DNA of 64,000 nucleotides from RUG11247 sp045649485 (GTDB lineage: Bacteria > Bacillota > Clostridia > Christensenellales > Aristaeellaceae): assembly GCA_045649485.1 (NCBI GenBank), contig JAZRPZ010000004.1:1-64000 (forward strand). The letters run 5' to 3'. Of the stretch, positions 27,701-36,016 are shown one piece after another. The notes under the pieces are model-generated. The model saw nothing but the letters and a program-made list of their open reading frames with translations. It did not search any database and was not told where the DNA came from. Numbering within the stretch: the first letter of the stretch is position 1; every line of letters starts with the position of its first letter. Both the position numbers and the translations under genes were made by a program.

Positions 27701-27946
27701 GTCACCATCCGCCTGTACGGCACCCGTCAGAACGGTTTCGCTCAGCTGCATCATACTCCCGGCATCTACTTCTACCAGAGCCCCAACTCCTGGCGCAGCG
27801 CGGACGACCTGTGGTGCTATGAATATCAGTTCAAGGCAGCAGGTATCCTCAAGACTCCTCAGGTATTCGGCGCTACTATCGTAGATGAAAACGGTGAAAG
27901 CCGCAAGAATGCCAAGCAGGCAGAGAAGATCATCGAAAGAAGCTAA
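24782..27946 (+). CDS. Large glycosidase, GH106 (alpha-L-rhamnosidase)-like
   Basis: A 1054-residue protein without a signal peptide. It begins with a TIM-barrel-like region (FWAWNGKLTNEELKEQI, then MGLGGFHMHVRTGM), has AWLYDEDRWPSG and AIFTDEPQF, and ends with beta-sandwich domains in the last 350 residues. The opening and the DEP motif resemble the GH106 rhamnosidases and related unclassified glycosidases. Rhamnosidase activity on rhamnogalacturonan is plausible but not proven. AAGGGAG precedes ATG 24782. Codon use is extremely biased to CTG, GGC and AAG, suggesting high expression. Confidence 0.7.
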   Translation: MLYPKNQDKKLSNELFKNPTSEYRGTPFWAWNGKLTNEELKEQIAIFEKMGLGGFHMHVRTGMDSPYLSGEFMDYIRTCIEEARERKMLAWLYDEDRWPSGTAGGRVTRNQPENARKSLLITTEPYAPDRPNLATRPIPGNGQECVRQDNGELLAVYDICLNEDGTLASAKRIGENDEATGTKWYAYMEHATDDPWFNNSPYVDTLRPEAIQDFIKYTHEEYYNGVGKEFGGLVPAIFTDEPQFTPKNTLSFADEQKDVFMPWTAALPELYKARYNDDILDRVPDLLWEQPEGKLSNTRWRFQNLLTDQFVASYCKQIGDWCDGHGIALTGHVMGEPSLESQTQAVGDAMRCYQSFGIPGIDMLCDFHEYTTAKQTQSIVRQAGKEGMLSELYGVTGWDADFRLYKLQGDWQAALGVTVRVPHLAWMTMKGEAKRDYPASISYQSPWWDQFAMIEDHFSRLNTALTRGKAKVRVAVVHPIESYWLHWGPSDQTAAVRSQKEQQFSSLAETLLFGGIDFDYLCEAELPSLCPTAGNPLKVGEMSYDCVIVPPMDTIRDTTIERLKAFQNAGGAVMFIGECPAYVNAEPSDAAKDLYDASQHLADAPSSILAALEPYRFVDIRCIDGRREDRLIYQLREDGDGMWLFLCNGKNPTCPDVDDAGRLRFIMKGEYALTEYDTMTGEIKDIPAAYRGGNTILERDWHIHDSLLLRLTPGKGETCAAKTSAAAETPDMVFGPVDVKLEEPNMLLLDMAEYAFNGGEFYSEDELLRVDNAVRRILDIPVRRKEVCQPYLIAPEEAKDRLTLRFRIESEIAVGGTKLALEDAETTEIVVNGEKVESVTEGWYVDKAIKTVMLPPLKVGENVIELTVPIGRRTNLEYFYLLGDFGVRVNGTKKTITAPVRKLGFGDITSQGLPFYTGNILYSFTVRSEGKFTVRVPRYRGGLMKVFVDGMDMGNIAFSPYTKEIDVGGGEHYVTIRLYGTRQNGFAQLHHTPGIYFYQSPNSWRSADDLWCYEYQFKAAGILKTPQVFGATIVDENGESRKNAKQAEKIIERS

Positions 27947-27960
27947 AAAACAAAAACATA

Positions 27961-27999
27961 GGATGCTGTCACAGTTCGTGACAGCATCCTTTTTTATTT
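27961..27999. terminator. Terminator of the GH106-like gene
   Basis: A 12-bp stem (27961-27972/27978-27989) followed by a T-run. On the other strand it may also end the alcohol dehydrogenase transcript. Confidence 0.9.
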
Positions 28000-29025
28000 T
28001 ATCGCTATTTTGATAACTCCGTCCAGCCTGTTTTCGAATATCCTGTATGCTTCTTCGATTTCGGAAAGCGGAAATGTGTGGGTAATGAGCGGAGTAGTAT
28101 CGATAAGTCCCTTTTCTATAAGTTCAAGTGTCTCCGCACAGTTGCATCCGTCAACTCCGCCGGTCTTGAAGGTGAGGTTCTTTCCGTACATCTCAGGCAG
28201 CGGCAGTTTTTGTGCTTCATCATAAAGTGCGACTATGGTGACCACAGCATTCGGGCGGGCATTTTCCCATGCCATACGGAACGTGTCCTTGCCGCCCGCA
28301 ACTTCCAGCACAACATCTGCGCCACCGTGCAGGCTGTTTTCCCTGACAGTTTCGGAAAGCTTATCGGGAGTGACCGTTATCACTTCGGGATAATGGGTCT
28401 TAACGAAATCAAGGCGGCTTTCATCAGCATCGCAGACTATCACCTTGCCGGGATTTTTCAGTCTGACGCACTGCAGCGTGCAGATTCCCGTGGGACCTGC
28501 GCCTATGATAAGCACCGTATCACCGGGCTTTATTTCGGAAATCTCAGCTGCCCAATATCCTGTAGCAAGCACATCGCCTACAAAAAGCGCCTGTTCATCG
28601 GTGACAGAATCGGGAATTTTGTTGAGACCCGTATCCGCATAGGGTACGCGCACATACTCCGCCTGACCGCCGTCTATCCTGCAGCCCAGCGCCCATCCGC
28701 CGTTTTCATCGGTGCAGTTATTCACCCAGCCATTTTGGCAGAAGAAGCATTCGCCGCAGAAGGTCTCCACATTAACGGTAACACGGTCACCCACCCTGAT
28801 ATTCGTAACCGCCGGTCCGACAGCTTCAACGACGCCCACCATCTCATGACCAACGGTTATGCCCGGCACAGCCCTCGGCACGCTGCCGTGCTTTATATGC
28901 AGATCACTTGAGCATATACTGCTCATCGTGACCTTCACAATGGCATCCCTTTCATCCCTAAGTTTTGGGCGAGGCTTCTCGATAAGGGCGAATTTCCCCT
29001 TTTCCATATAAGTACACGCAAGCAT
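27994..29025 (-). CDS. Zinc-dependent alcohol dehydrogenase (MDR family)
   Basis: A 343-residue medium-chain dehydrogenase. It carries catalytic zinc ligands in SICSSDLH and VGHEMVG, the four structural zinc cysteines in CGECFFCQNGWVNNC, and a Rossmann NAD(P) site IIGAGPTGICTLQC. The group includes sorbitol, threonine and secondary-alcohol dehydrogenases. ATG 29025 is chosen because GGAG lies 8 bases upstream. It follows the FliB-like gene by 13 bases and is probably co-transcribed. Confidence 0.9.
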   Translation of the reverse strand: MLACTYMEKGKFALIEKPRPKLRDERDAIVKVTMSSICSSDLHIKHGSVPRAVPGITVGHEMVGVVEAVGPAVTNIRVGDRVTVNVETFCGECFFCQNGWVNNCTDENGGWALGCRIDGGQAEYVRVPYADTGLNKIPDSVTDEQALFVGDVLATGYWAAEISEIKPGDTVLIIGAGPTGICTLQCVRLKNPGKVIVCDADESRLDFVKTHYPEVITVTPDKLSETVRENSLHGGADVVLEVAGGKDTFRMAWENARPNAVVTIVALYDEAQKLPLPEMYGKNLTFKTGGVDGCNCAETLELIEKGLIDTTPLITHTFPLSEIEEAYRIFENRLDGVIKIAIK

Positions 29026-29038
29026 GCTATCTTCTCCG

Positions 29039-29956
29039 TCATTCAAGATTCGCGATTATCGCGGCAATATTTTCATCCGAATATTCGATTTCGGAAGAAT
29101 ACAGGCGCACGATTTCTACAATATCCTCAAAGGCAAGTTCTTCCTTCAGCGCGCACATCCTGCGTATGATAAGCCACATAGCGCAGCAGAAGGCGGCATA
29201 CGCGTCAATATCGCCGAATTCCAGCGCCGCGGGAATATGCCTGTAGAGCAGATATACCATCAGCTGTTCGAATTCCGTTTCGAATTCTTCAAGGGAATAT
29301 TCCTCTCCGCCGCCGGCAAGTGCGGTAAGTTCATCCGTCCAGCTTTCATCAAGCCTTTCGAGCCCCATCAGCAGACCTGCCCAATGCGCATAATCCAGCT
29401 CATATTTCATGCCGAGATCATACATGAGGGATCTTACCCTCTCTTCAACGGGCATCGACCTGTCCTGCATGGATTCGATAAGTTCTGCGCGGATATCAAG
29501 CAGCTCAAGCTCATCATCATCAGGTTCGCCCGACCTGTCTTCCGCCTCGAGAATCAATAGCTTCACAGGTTCTTTTTTTCCGAGAATAAGTCTGCCCGCA
29601 GCTTCGCAGCACAGACCGAGACCTATCTCCTCTCTGTCAGAAAAGAAATTTCTGAATCTGGGGTGGTCGTCACATATCTGACAGAGGCTATCCTCACCGA
29701 GATTGATTATCATATCGCACAGACCGCATTCATTCAGAAAAGGACACTTGCCATCGTCGGTCATTTTGAAATAAGGGCCTGCATCCGCAAGAGCTATATG
29801 GCTGCGGATGCGCTCGCCGAATTCTCCCAGCATGTTCATATAATTCAGATATGATACAGGGTCGATATCTATCTCCCAGCCCACGCAGCAGCTGTGTCTG
29901 CATGCGCCGGCTATACACTTGAAACCGTTGAAATAATCAGGTGCCACAAGCTTCAT
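29039..29956 (-). CDS. FliB-type lysine-N-methylase family protein
   Basis: A 305-residue protein with the cysteine-rich N-terminus typical of the FliB family (FKCIAGACRHSCCVGWEI at about 12-29, then CPFLNECGLCDMI and CQICDDHPRF), which probably binds an iron-sulfur cluster. The founding member methylates lysines of flagellin. No flagellar genes are in this window, so the substrate is unknown and the flagellin name may be misleading. It heads a two-gene unit with the alcohol dehydrogenase. Confidence 0.85.
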   Translation of the reverse strand: MKLVAPDYFNGFKCIAGACRHSCCVGWEIDIDPVSYLNYMNMLGEFGERIRSHIALADAGPYFKMTDDGKCPFLNECGLCDMIINLGEDSLCQICDDHPRFRNFFSDREEIGLGLCCEAAGRLILGKKEPVKLLILEAEDRSGEPDDDELELLDIRAELIESMQDRSMPVEERVRSLMYDLGMKYELDYAHWAGLLMGLERLDESWTDELTALAGGGEEYSLEEFETEFEQLMVYLLYRHIPAALEFGDIDAYAAFCCAMWLIIRRMCALKEELAFEDIVEIVRLYSSEIEYSDENIAAIIANLE

Positions 29957-29980
29957 TCAATCCATCTCCATTCACTGATT

Positions 29981-30009
29981 ATTGTATAATACTCACAGCC
30001 GGTGTGCAA
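29981..30009 (-). promoter_or_regulatory. Promoter of the FliB-like gene
   Basis: TTGCAC (30004-30009) and TACAAT (29981-29986) with 17-base spacing on the minus strand. Confidence 0.65.
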
Positions 30010-30035
30010 CATCGACAGAAATATTAATAATATTA

Positions 30036-30064
30036 TTTACATTGATGCTATTAAAAGGTATAAT
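30036..30064 (+). promoter_or_regulatory. Promoter of the aldolase-ThuA-SGNH operon
   Basis: TTTACA (30036-30041) and TATAAT (30059-30064) with 17-base spacing. Confidence 0.75.
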
Positions 30065-30106
30065 CTAATTGGTTATATCTGCCATATGAATCAGGAGGCA
30101 ACAATT

Positions 30107-30994
30107 ATGTCCAACAAGCTTTTCAAAGGCATTATGCCCGCAATGATAACTCCTTTCGACGCAGAAGGCAACCTTAAGGAAGCATCTGCCCGCAAGCTGA
30201 TGGAATATGAGCTTGGCTACGGCATACAGGGCTTCTATGTAAACGGCGCTACGGGCGAAGGTCTGTTCCTTTCCGAAAAGACCCGCATGCAGATGATCGA
30301 GACCGCAGTGGATGTTTGCAAGGGCAAAGCGCAGGTCATCAATCATGTAGGCGCCGTGGATGTAAATTCCGCGCTGCGTCTGGCAAAGCACGCCGGAGAG
30401 ATCGGCTGCGACGCCATTTCTTCCCTCGTCCCCAATTATGTAGCAAATTACTCCACCGGGCAGGTACTGGATTATTACAAGCGCATCTCCGATGCATCCG
30501 GTCTGCCGGTGCTTGTATACTGCACCGGTCTTCTGAAGGACAGCCCCTATGACTTCATGCAGAAGGCAATAAAGACCGGCAATATCATCGGTCTTAAGTA
30601 CACCATGCCCAACTACTACAACATGCAGCAGATAACCCTGCTGAACGGCGGCGACATCAACGTGATAAACGGTCCCGACGAGACCCTTGTCTGCGGTCTT
30701 ACCATGGGTGCTGACGGCGGTATCGGCTCCACTTACAACCTTATGGGCGCATGGTATGTGGAACTGTTCAATGCGTTCACAGCAGGTGAATTCGAAAAGG
30801 CACGTCAGCTGCAGTTCAGGATAAACAAGGTCATCGCCGTACTGCTGAAGCACGACTGCATCCCCGCCATCAAGGAAGCACTGAATGCAATGGGCTTCGA
30901 TGTAGGCAGCATCGCATACCCCGGCAAGGTATTCACCAAAGAACAGCATGACGCATTTATCAAGGATATGAACGAAGCGGGCTTTCCGCTGTAA
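30107..30994 (+). CDS. N-acetylneuraminate lyase-like aldolase (DapA/NanA superfamily)
   Basis: A 295-residue TIM-barrel class I aldolase. By comparison with E. coli NanA the catalytic tyrosine is Y138 (VLVYCTG) and the Schiff-base lysine K164 (IGLKYTMP). The NanA-type segment GADGGIGSTYNLMG is present, which separates it from dihydrodipicolinate synthase. The usual NIPALSG loop is replaced by CTGLLKD, so the substrate may differ from sialic acid. ATG 30107 has AGGAGG 8 bases upstream. ThuA-like and SGNH genes follow in the same operon. Confidence 0.85.
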   Translation: MSNKLFKGIMPAMITPFDAEGNLKEASARKLMEYELGYGIQGFYVNGATGEGLFLSEKTRMQMIETAVDVCKGKAQVINHVGAVDVNSALRLAKHAGEIGCDAISSLVPNYVANYSTGQVLDYYKRISDASGLPVLVYCTGLLKDSPYDFMQKAIKTGNIIGLKYTMPNYYNMQQITLLNGGDINVINGPDETLVCGLTMGADGGIGSTYNLMGAWYVELFNAFTAGEFEKARQLQFRINKVIAVLLKHDCIPAIKEALNAMGFDVGSIAYPGKVFTKEQHDAFIKDMNEAGFPL

Positions 30995-31013
30995 TTGACA
31001 GGAGGAAACTAAA

Positions 31014-31748
31014 ATGATCAGAGTAACTATCTGGAACGAATTCGTACACGAAAAGACCGAGCAGCGCGTTGCCGACATCTATCCCAACGGCATCCACGGC
31101 TGCATCGCCGAATTTCTGGGCAAGGAAGAGGATTTTGAGATCCGCACCGCAACCCTCGACATGCCCGAGCACGGCCTGACTCAGGAAGTGCTGGACAATA
31201 CCGATGTTCTGCTGTGGTGGGGCCACATGGCACACGACAAGGTATCCGACGAGATCGTTGAGCGCGTACACGCCCGCGTGCTGGCAGGCATGGGCCTTAT
31301 CGCTCTGCATTCCGGTCATGCATCCAAGATCTTCCGCAAGCTGATGGGCACCAACACCCACCTGCTGCGCTGGCGCGAGGATGGCGAGATGGTACGCTTC
31401 TGGACCGTCGATATGGCTCATCCCATCGCACAGGGTCTGGGCGAATATTTTGAGCTGCCCGTTGAAGAGACCTACGGCGAATACTGGGATATCCCCAAGC
31501 CCGATGATCTGGTATTCATCAGCTGGATCCCCGGCGGCGAAGTATTCCGCTCCGGTTGCTGCTGGCATCGCGGTCAGGGCCGTATCTTCTACTTCCAGCC
31601 CGGTCACGAGACCTGCCCCAGCTACAAGGACGAAAACGTACAGAAGGTCATCGTAAACGCAGTTCGCTGGGCATACCGTCCCATCGCCTGGACTCCCCTG
31701 AAGGACACTCACACCACCCGTCTGCCCGACATCAGCCTCGGCAAGTAA
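31014..31748 (+). CDS. ThuA-like protein (trehalose-utilisation family)
   Basis: A 244-residue class I glutamine-amidotransferase-like fold of the ThuA family: VLLWWGHMAHD, LIALHSGHASKIFRKLMGT and YFQPGHETCPSYKDENVQKV are characteristic. In rhizobia ThuA works with ThuB in disaccharide keto-conversion; elsewhere its reaction is unknown. It is 19 bases after the aldolase gene, with AGGAGG before the ATG. Codon use is highly biased, suggesting abundant protein. Confidence 0.88.
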   Translation: MIRVTIWNEFVHEKTEQRVADIYPNGIHGCIAEFLGKEEDFEIRTATLDMPEHGLTQEVLDNTDVLLWWGHMAHDKVSDEIVERVHARVLAGMGLIALHSGHASKIFRKLMGTNTHLLRWREDGEMVRFWTVDMAHPIAQGLGEYFELPVEETYGEYWDIPKPDDLVFISWIPGGEVFRSGCCWHRGQGRIFYFQPGHETCPSYKDENVQKVIVNAVRWAYRPIAWTPLKDTHTTRLPDISLGK

Positions 31749-31761
31749 CGGAGGTAGTCCT

Positions 31762-32421
31762 ATGAAACTCGAAGGCGCTGTCGTCAATTTTCTTGGCGAT
31801 TCCATAACCGAAGGCGTGGGCGCAAGCTCTATCGAACATGTATATCCTTCCATCATAAAGGAACGCTTCGGTCTTAAAAAGGCAAACAATTACGGCATTT
31901 CCGGCACCCGCTTCGCAAGGCAGACCAAGCCTTCCGACCCCGCAAGCTTCGATCTTGATTTCTGCTCCCGCGTAGCCGAAATGGATCCTGAGGCAGACGC
32001 TGTTGTGGTCTTCGGCGGCACCAACGATTTTGGTCATGGCGACGCACCTCTCGGAAATCCCGATGACCGCACCAAGGATACCTTCTGGGGCGCATGCCAT
32101 GAGCTGATGCGCAGCCTTGTTGAGAAATATCCCGGCAAGCCCGTTGTCATCTGCCTGCCCCTGCACAGGCTGAATGAGGATGTCCCCACCGGCGACAACA
32201 AGCCTGCTCCTGTGGCTGTGCTTTCCGAATACGCCGAGATAATCCGCACCGTGGCGCATTATTACGCGCTGCCCGTGCTGGACCTCGCCGCGGTTACCGG
32301 CATCCAGCCCCGTGTGCCTGCAATTCAGGAAGAGTTGTGCCCCGACGGCCTGCATCCCAACGATGCCGGTCAGGAGATTCTGGCAAAATGCGTATCCAAT
32401 TTCCTGCTCTACAATGTATAA
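31762..32421 (+). CDS. SGNH/GDSL-type esterase
   Basis: A 219-residue SGNH hydrolase with all four blocks: GDSITEG (Ser14), NYGISGTR, GGTND and DGLHPND (Asp/His pair near 195-198). No signal peptide, so it acts inside the cell. Members deacetylate carbohydrates or hydrolyse small esters. Its place 13 bases after the ThuA-like gene and downstream of a sialate-lyase-like aldolase suggests removal of O-acetyl groups from the sugar this operon handles. Confidence 0.9.
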   Translation: MKLEGAVVNFLGDSITEGVGASSIEHVYPSIIKERFGLKKANNYGISGTRFARQTKPSDPASFDLDFCSRVAEMDPEADAVVVFGGTNDFGHGDAPLGNPDDRTKDTFWGACHELMRSLVEKYPGKPVVICLPLHRLNEDVPTGDNKPAPVAVLSEYAEIIRTVAHYYALPVLDLAAVTGIQPRVPAIQEELCPDGLHPNDAGQEILAKCVSNFLLYNV

Positions 32422-32430
32422 CCAAATTAC

Positions 32431-32465
32431 CGGTCTCCGCAATTTCTGCGGAGGCCGACTTTTTT
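32431..32465 (+). terminator. Terminator of the aldolase operon
   Basis: An 11-bp stem (32431-32441/32446-32456) followed by a T-run. Confidence 0.85.
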
Positions 32466-32560
32466 ATGCGAAAATAACCTTCTTTTCTGTAATACGGTAG
32501 TGCAATCTGCGCCGTTTTATGTTAAAATCTGATATACTTCTATTACCAAGGTGAATGCTA

Positions 32561-33352
32561 ATGAACATTATAGATTTCCATGTACATATTTTCCCCGATA
32601 AAATAGCGCGCAAGGCAGCAGCAGCCGTAGGCAAATTCTACGATATCCCCATGGCCATGGACGGCAGCCTTTCCACCGTTATCCGCGAAATGGACCGCGC
32701 AGGCATCAAGCGCTTCGTTGCCCATTCCGTGGCGACCACTCCCGCACAGGTATTCAGCATCAATAAATTCATTCTGGATTCCTACGCACAGTATCCCGAG
32801 CGCATCATCCCCTTTGCGGCAATGCATCCCGATGTAGAAAACATTCCGCAGCTTGTGGATGAGATAATCGCCGCAGGCTTCAAGGGCATAAAGATTCATC
32901 CCGATATTCAGGGCTTTAAAATCGATGACCATCATGTACTTGAAATGATAGCTGCTATTGCCGGCAAAATGCCTCTGCTCATCCACACCGGCGATTACCG
33001 CTACGACAATTCCGGTCCCGCGCGAATGAATCACGTGATGGAGCTTTTCCCTAATCTTGTCGCCATCTGCGCGCACCTCGGCGGATACAGTGAATGGGAA
33101 GCCGCAGCTGCTTCCGCGCTGCCCAATAATCCCAATGTGTTCGTTGATTCCTCCAGTTCCCTTTTCGCCGTAAGCCCCGAACGTGCAGCAGAAATAATCC
33201 GCACCTACGGCGTTGAAAAGGTAATGTTCGGCACCGATTACCCAATGTGGTGCCCCTATGAGGAACTGGAACGCTTCAATGCACTGCCCCTTACCTCAGA
33301 AGAAAAAGAAATGATACTCTGCAAGAACGCAGAAAGACTGCTCGGACTCTGA
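32561..33352 (+). CDS. Amidohydrolase family protein (ACMSD-like)
   Basis: A 263-residue metal-dependent TIM-barrel hydrolase: the HxH metal site in DFHVHIFPD (about residues 5-13), KIHPDIQGF, LIHTGDYRY, AHLGGYSEWE and the final metal aspartate in FGTDYPMW. It belongs to the amidohydrolase 2 group (ACMSD, gamma-resorcylate decarboxylase and uncharacterised hydrolases). The substrate is unknown. ATG 32561 is preferred to 32555 because AAGGTG abuts the latter. It stands alone between two terminators. Confidence 0.85.
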   Translation: MNIIDFHVHIFPDKIARKAAAAVGKFYDIPMAMDGSLSTVIREMDRAGIKRFVAHSVATTPAQVFSINKFILDSYAQYPERIIPFAAMHPDVENIPQLVDEIIAAGFKGIKIHPDIQGFKIDDHHVLEMIAAIAGKMPLLIHTGDYRYDNSGPARMNHVMELFPNLVAICAHLGGYSEWEAAAASALPNNPNVFVDSSSSLFAVSPERAAEIIRTYGVEKVMFGTDYPMWCPYEELERFNALPLTSEEKEMILCKNAERLLGL

Positions 33353-33357
33353 CAGAC

Positions 33358-33392
33358 ACGCACCTGCCATAAACAGCGGGTGCGTATTTTTT
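33358..33392 (+). terminator. Terminator of the amidohydrolase gene
   Basis: ACGCACC/GGTGCGT arms (33358-33364/33379-33385) followed by T-run 33387-33392. Confidence 0.8.
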
Positions 33393-33494
33393 CAGCTGCA
33401 GCCTGTCATGCCGGCAATGAACATTCAAGTTGTGGCATCTTTAATAATATTGTGCTATAATAAACATACATCATAAAACACAGGAGATTTTCCC

Positions 33495-34202
33495 ATGAAA
33501 GCATTGATTCTGGCAGCGGGCTTCGGTTCCCGTCTCGCGCCTATTACAGATAATTGCCCCAAATCCCTCGTGCCCGTAAACGGCAAGCCCATTCTCTTCA
33601 AGCAGATAGAAAACCTCATAGAAAACGGCATCACCGATATAACCGTGATCTCCGGCTATAAGGCCGAGGTGCTCGAAGCACAGGTGAAGGCTGCCTTCCC
33701 GTGCGTGAAAATCATCGAAAGCGTTGATTACGCCACCACCAACAACATGTACAGCGCCTATATTGCCAAAGATGCAATGAACGGCGAAGGTTTCCTGATG
33801 ATGAATGCAGATGTATTCTTTGATGCATCCGTCATCGCTTCCCTGCTGGCCTGCGAGAGCAGCAACGCTATCGTTGTGGATATCGGCACCTATATGGAAG
33901 AATCCATGAAGGTAGTGGAAGAAAACGGCAGACTGATGCGCATCGCAAAGACCATCACTCCCGAAGAGGCATTGGGCGCTTCCATCGATGTATACAAATT
34001 CTCCGCAGAAGGCGCCGCCGCATTCTTTGCAAAGTGCGCCGACTATATCGAGATTCGCGGCGAGAAGAAGATGTGGAGCGAAGTAGCACTGAACGACATA
34101 CTGCCCGAAATCGTTTTCCATGCCTGCCCCCTCAACGGCCGCTGGTTTGAGATAGACAATCACGACGACCTGCACGCTGCAGAAGCTTTGTTTGCAGAAT
34201 AA
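33495..34202 (+). CDS. Sugar-phosphate/phosphocholine-type nucleotidyltransferase
   Basis: A 235-residue NTP transferase with the Rossmann-like start MKALILAAGFGSRLAPITD and the phosphate-binding lysine in CPKSLVPVNGKPI. The ending GRWFEIDNHDDLHAAE resembles LicC/PntC-type CTP:phosphocholine or aminoethylphosphonate cytidylyltransferases. It would activate a phosphorylated head group or sugar for cell-surface decoration; which one is unclear. CAGGAGA precedes the ATG. A flavin reductase gene follows after 22 bases. Confidence 0.85.
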   Translation: MKALILAAGFGSRLAPITDNCPKSLVPVNGKPILFKQIENLIENGITDITVISGYKAEVLEAQVKAAFPCVKIIESVDYATTNNMYSAYIAKDAMNGEGFLMMNADVFFDASVIASLLACESSNAIVVDIGTYMEESMKVVEENGRLMRIAKTITPEEALGASIDVYKFSAEGAAAFFAKCADYIEIRGEKKMWSEVALNDILPEIVFHACPLNGRWFEIDNHDDLHAAEALFAE

Positions 34203-34224
34203 CTGCGGCAGGAGGTATAAAATC

Positions 34225-34788
34225 ATGAGAAAAAATTTTGGTTCCAAGCCTTATGTATATCCCATGCCCGTTTTCATTGTAGCCGCTTATGATGAAAACG
34301 ATGTACCCAATGCAATGAACGCTGCGTGGGGATGCATCTGCGATTATGACAAGGTAGCAGTATGTCTTGCGCAGGACCATAAGACCACCAAAAACATTCT
34401 GCTCAAAAAGGCTTTTACCGTAAGCATGGCAGACGCTGCAAACGTAATCGCCGCCGATTATGTGGGCGTTGTTTCCGGCAACGACGTTCCCAACAAGCTG
34501 GAAATTTGCGGATGGCACACCGTAAAGAGCGAATTTGCCGATGCGCCCGTTATCGAAGAACTTCCCATGACCCTCGAATGCACTCTGGTAAGCTTCGATA
34601 CCGATACGGACATTATGATCGGCCGCATCGAAAATGTATCTGCTGACGAACGCATACTGAATGAAAAGGGAAAAATAGATCCCCTCAAGCTGAATCCCAT
34701 AACATTTGATCCCATGAACAACGACTACATAACGCTCGGCGAAAAAGTCGGTAATGCATTCAAAGACGGACTTCAGTTAAAAAAATAA
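34225..34788 (+). CDS. Flavin reductase family protein
   Basis: A 187-residue FMN-binding split-barrel protein: MPVFIVAAYDENDVPNAMNAAWG, then TTKNILLKKAFTVSMADAANV and ECTLVSF. It differs from the copy at 21124-21633 and is closer to the type that acts as a general flavin reductase or FMN carrier. GGAGG lies 8 bases ahead of ATG 34225. It is probably translated from the nucleotidyltransferase transcript, although the functions are not obviously linked. Confidence 0.86.
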   Translation: MRKNFGSKPYVYPMPVFIVAAYDENDVPNAMNAAWGCICDYDKVAVCLAQDHKTTKNILLKKAFTVSMADAANVIAADYVGVVSGNDVPNKLEICGWHTVKSEFADAPVIEELPMTLECTLVSFDTDTDIMIGRIENVSADERILNEKGKIDPLKLNPITFDPMNNDYITLGEKVGNAFKDGLQLKK

Positions 34789-34792
34789 CAGA

Positions 34793-34829
34793 AACCCCTC
34801 CCGAACAGCTATTCGGGAGGGGTTCTTTT
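34793..34829. terminator. Bidirectional terminator
   Basis: A 13-bp stem (34793-34805/34812-34824) with T-rich ends separates the flavin reductase from the convergent aldo/keto reductase. Confidence 0.9.
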
Positions 34830-36008
34830 TCAGAATCTGACGATCTTACCTGCCACAGCCTTCGCCATGCGATATACCGGACCCTCAAACTCTGCCTTTA
34901 CTCCGGCGAGTTCTTTTCTTATCTCAATATGCTGAGGACAATGTTTTTCGCATTTTCCGCAGCCTATGCAATTTGAAGCGGGCGTGGGATTCTTTCTCAG
35001 CGCCGTGCAGATCACATAATCCATGAACGACCAGAATCTGCCCTCTGCCGCGCGTCTGTTGTACGCAGCAAATGCGCCGGGGATATCCACATTCTTCGGG
35101 CACGGCATGCAGTATCCGCAGCCGGTGCAGCCTACCTTCATGCCCGCATTGATGGCCTTTACAACTCTGCGCAGCATCTCCTGTTCTGCTTCGCCGAATT
35201 CACCTATGTGCGCGTCGCAGGCTGTTGCGATATTGTCCAAAACCATCTCACGGGAATTCATTCCGGAAAGAACGCAGGTAACGCCCGCTTGGTCCCACAG
35301 CCACCTGAGCGCCCACTGCACAGGCGTGCGCCCGGCGGGATGTTCGGCAAATATCCGCTTCGCCTCTTCGGGCAGACGGTTTACAAGTCTGCCGCCGCGC
35401 AGAGGTTCCATTATTATTACAGGGATGCCCTTGCCATGGGCATATTCCAGACCTCGCCTGCCCGCCTGAGTGTGTTCATCCAGATAGTTATACTGTATCT
35501 GCGTAAAATCCCAGTCATGGCTGTCCAGCAGCTTTATGAACATATCGGAATTACCGTGATAGGAAAATCCCGCCTGTCTTATCTCGCCGGATCGCTTCTT
35601 TTCGGCAAGCCAATCTTCAACGCCCAGCTTTTTCAGCCTTTCCCACGTTTCAACGTCGGTAAGCATGTGCATCAGATAATAATCGACATGGTCGGTTCTG
35701 AGCCGCTTCAGCTGTTCGCGGAAAAGTTTTTCAAGCCCTTCCCTGCTTTTTATGAGGTAGTGCGGCAGCTTTGTGGCTATATATACCTTGTCACGCACGG
35801 AATTCCTGTGGAGTATCTCACCCAGAGCGGATTCGCTGCCGGGATATACATAGGCAGTGTCAAAATAATTCACGCCGTTTTCGATGGCGAGCATTATTTC
35901 CCGTTCCGTCTCCTGCATATTGACTACGCCCATTTTTCCGGGGAATCTCATGCAGCCGAATCCCAGCGCCGATATATCGTTGCCATATCTGTCTTTTCTG
36001 TAATTCAT
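34830..36008 (-). CDS. Aldo/keto reductase with C-terminal 4Fe-4S domain (AKR-FeS 1)
   Basis: A 392-residue protein. Residues 1-280 form the aldo/keto reductase barrel with NYFDTAYVY (Asp, Tyr), IATKLP (Lys) and YYLMHM (His), so the catalytic tetrad is complete. The C-terminus carries two ferredoxin-like cysteine groups, CTGCGYCMPCP and CIGCGKCEKHCP. ATG 36008 has AGGTG 7 bases upstream and overlaps the dus stop. The chain LysR-Dus-AKR is translated with overlaps. The substrate is unknown; the clusters probably pass electrons. Confidence 0.9.
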   Translation of the reverse strand: MNYRKDRYGNDISALGFGCMRFPGKMGVVNMQETEREIMLAIENGVNYFDTAYVYPGSESALGEILHRNSVRDKVYIATKLPHYLIKSREGLEKLFREQLKRLRTDHVDYYLMHMLTDVETWERLKKLGVEDWLAEKKRSGEIRQAGFSYHGNSDMFIKLLDSHDWDFTQIQYNYLDEHTQAGRRGLEYAHGKGIPVIIMEPLRGGRLVNRLPEEAKRIFAEHPAGRTPVQWALRWLWDQAGVTCVLSGMNSREMVLDNIATACDAHIGEFGEAEQEMLRRVVKAINAGMKVGCTGCGYCMPCPKNVDIPGAFAAYNRRAAEGRFWSFMDYVICTALRKNPTPASNCIGCGKCEKHCPQHIEIRKELAGVKAEFEGPVYRMAKAVAGKIVRF

Positions 36009-36016
36009 AAGATCAC

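Noticed and set aside
24755..27754. 999-residue open frame antisense to the GH106-like gene
   Set aside because: It is a shadow of a gene with extreme codon bias, which removes stops on the opposite strand; no ribosome site and no family resemblance.
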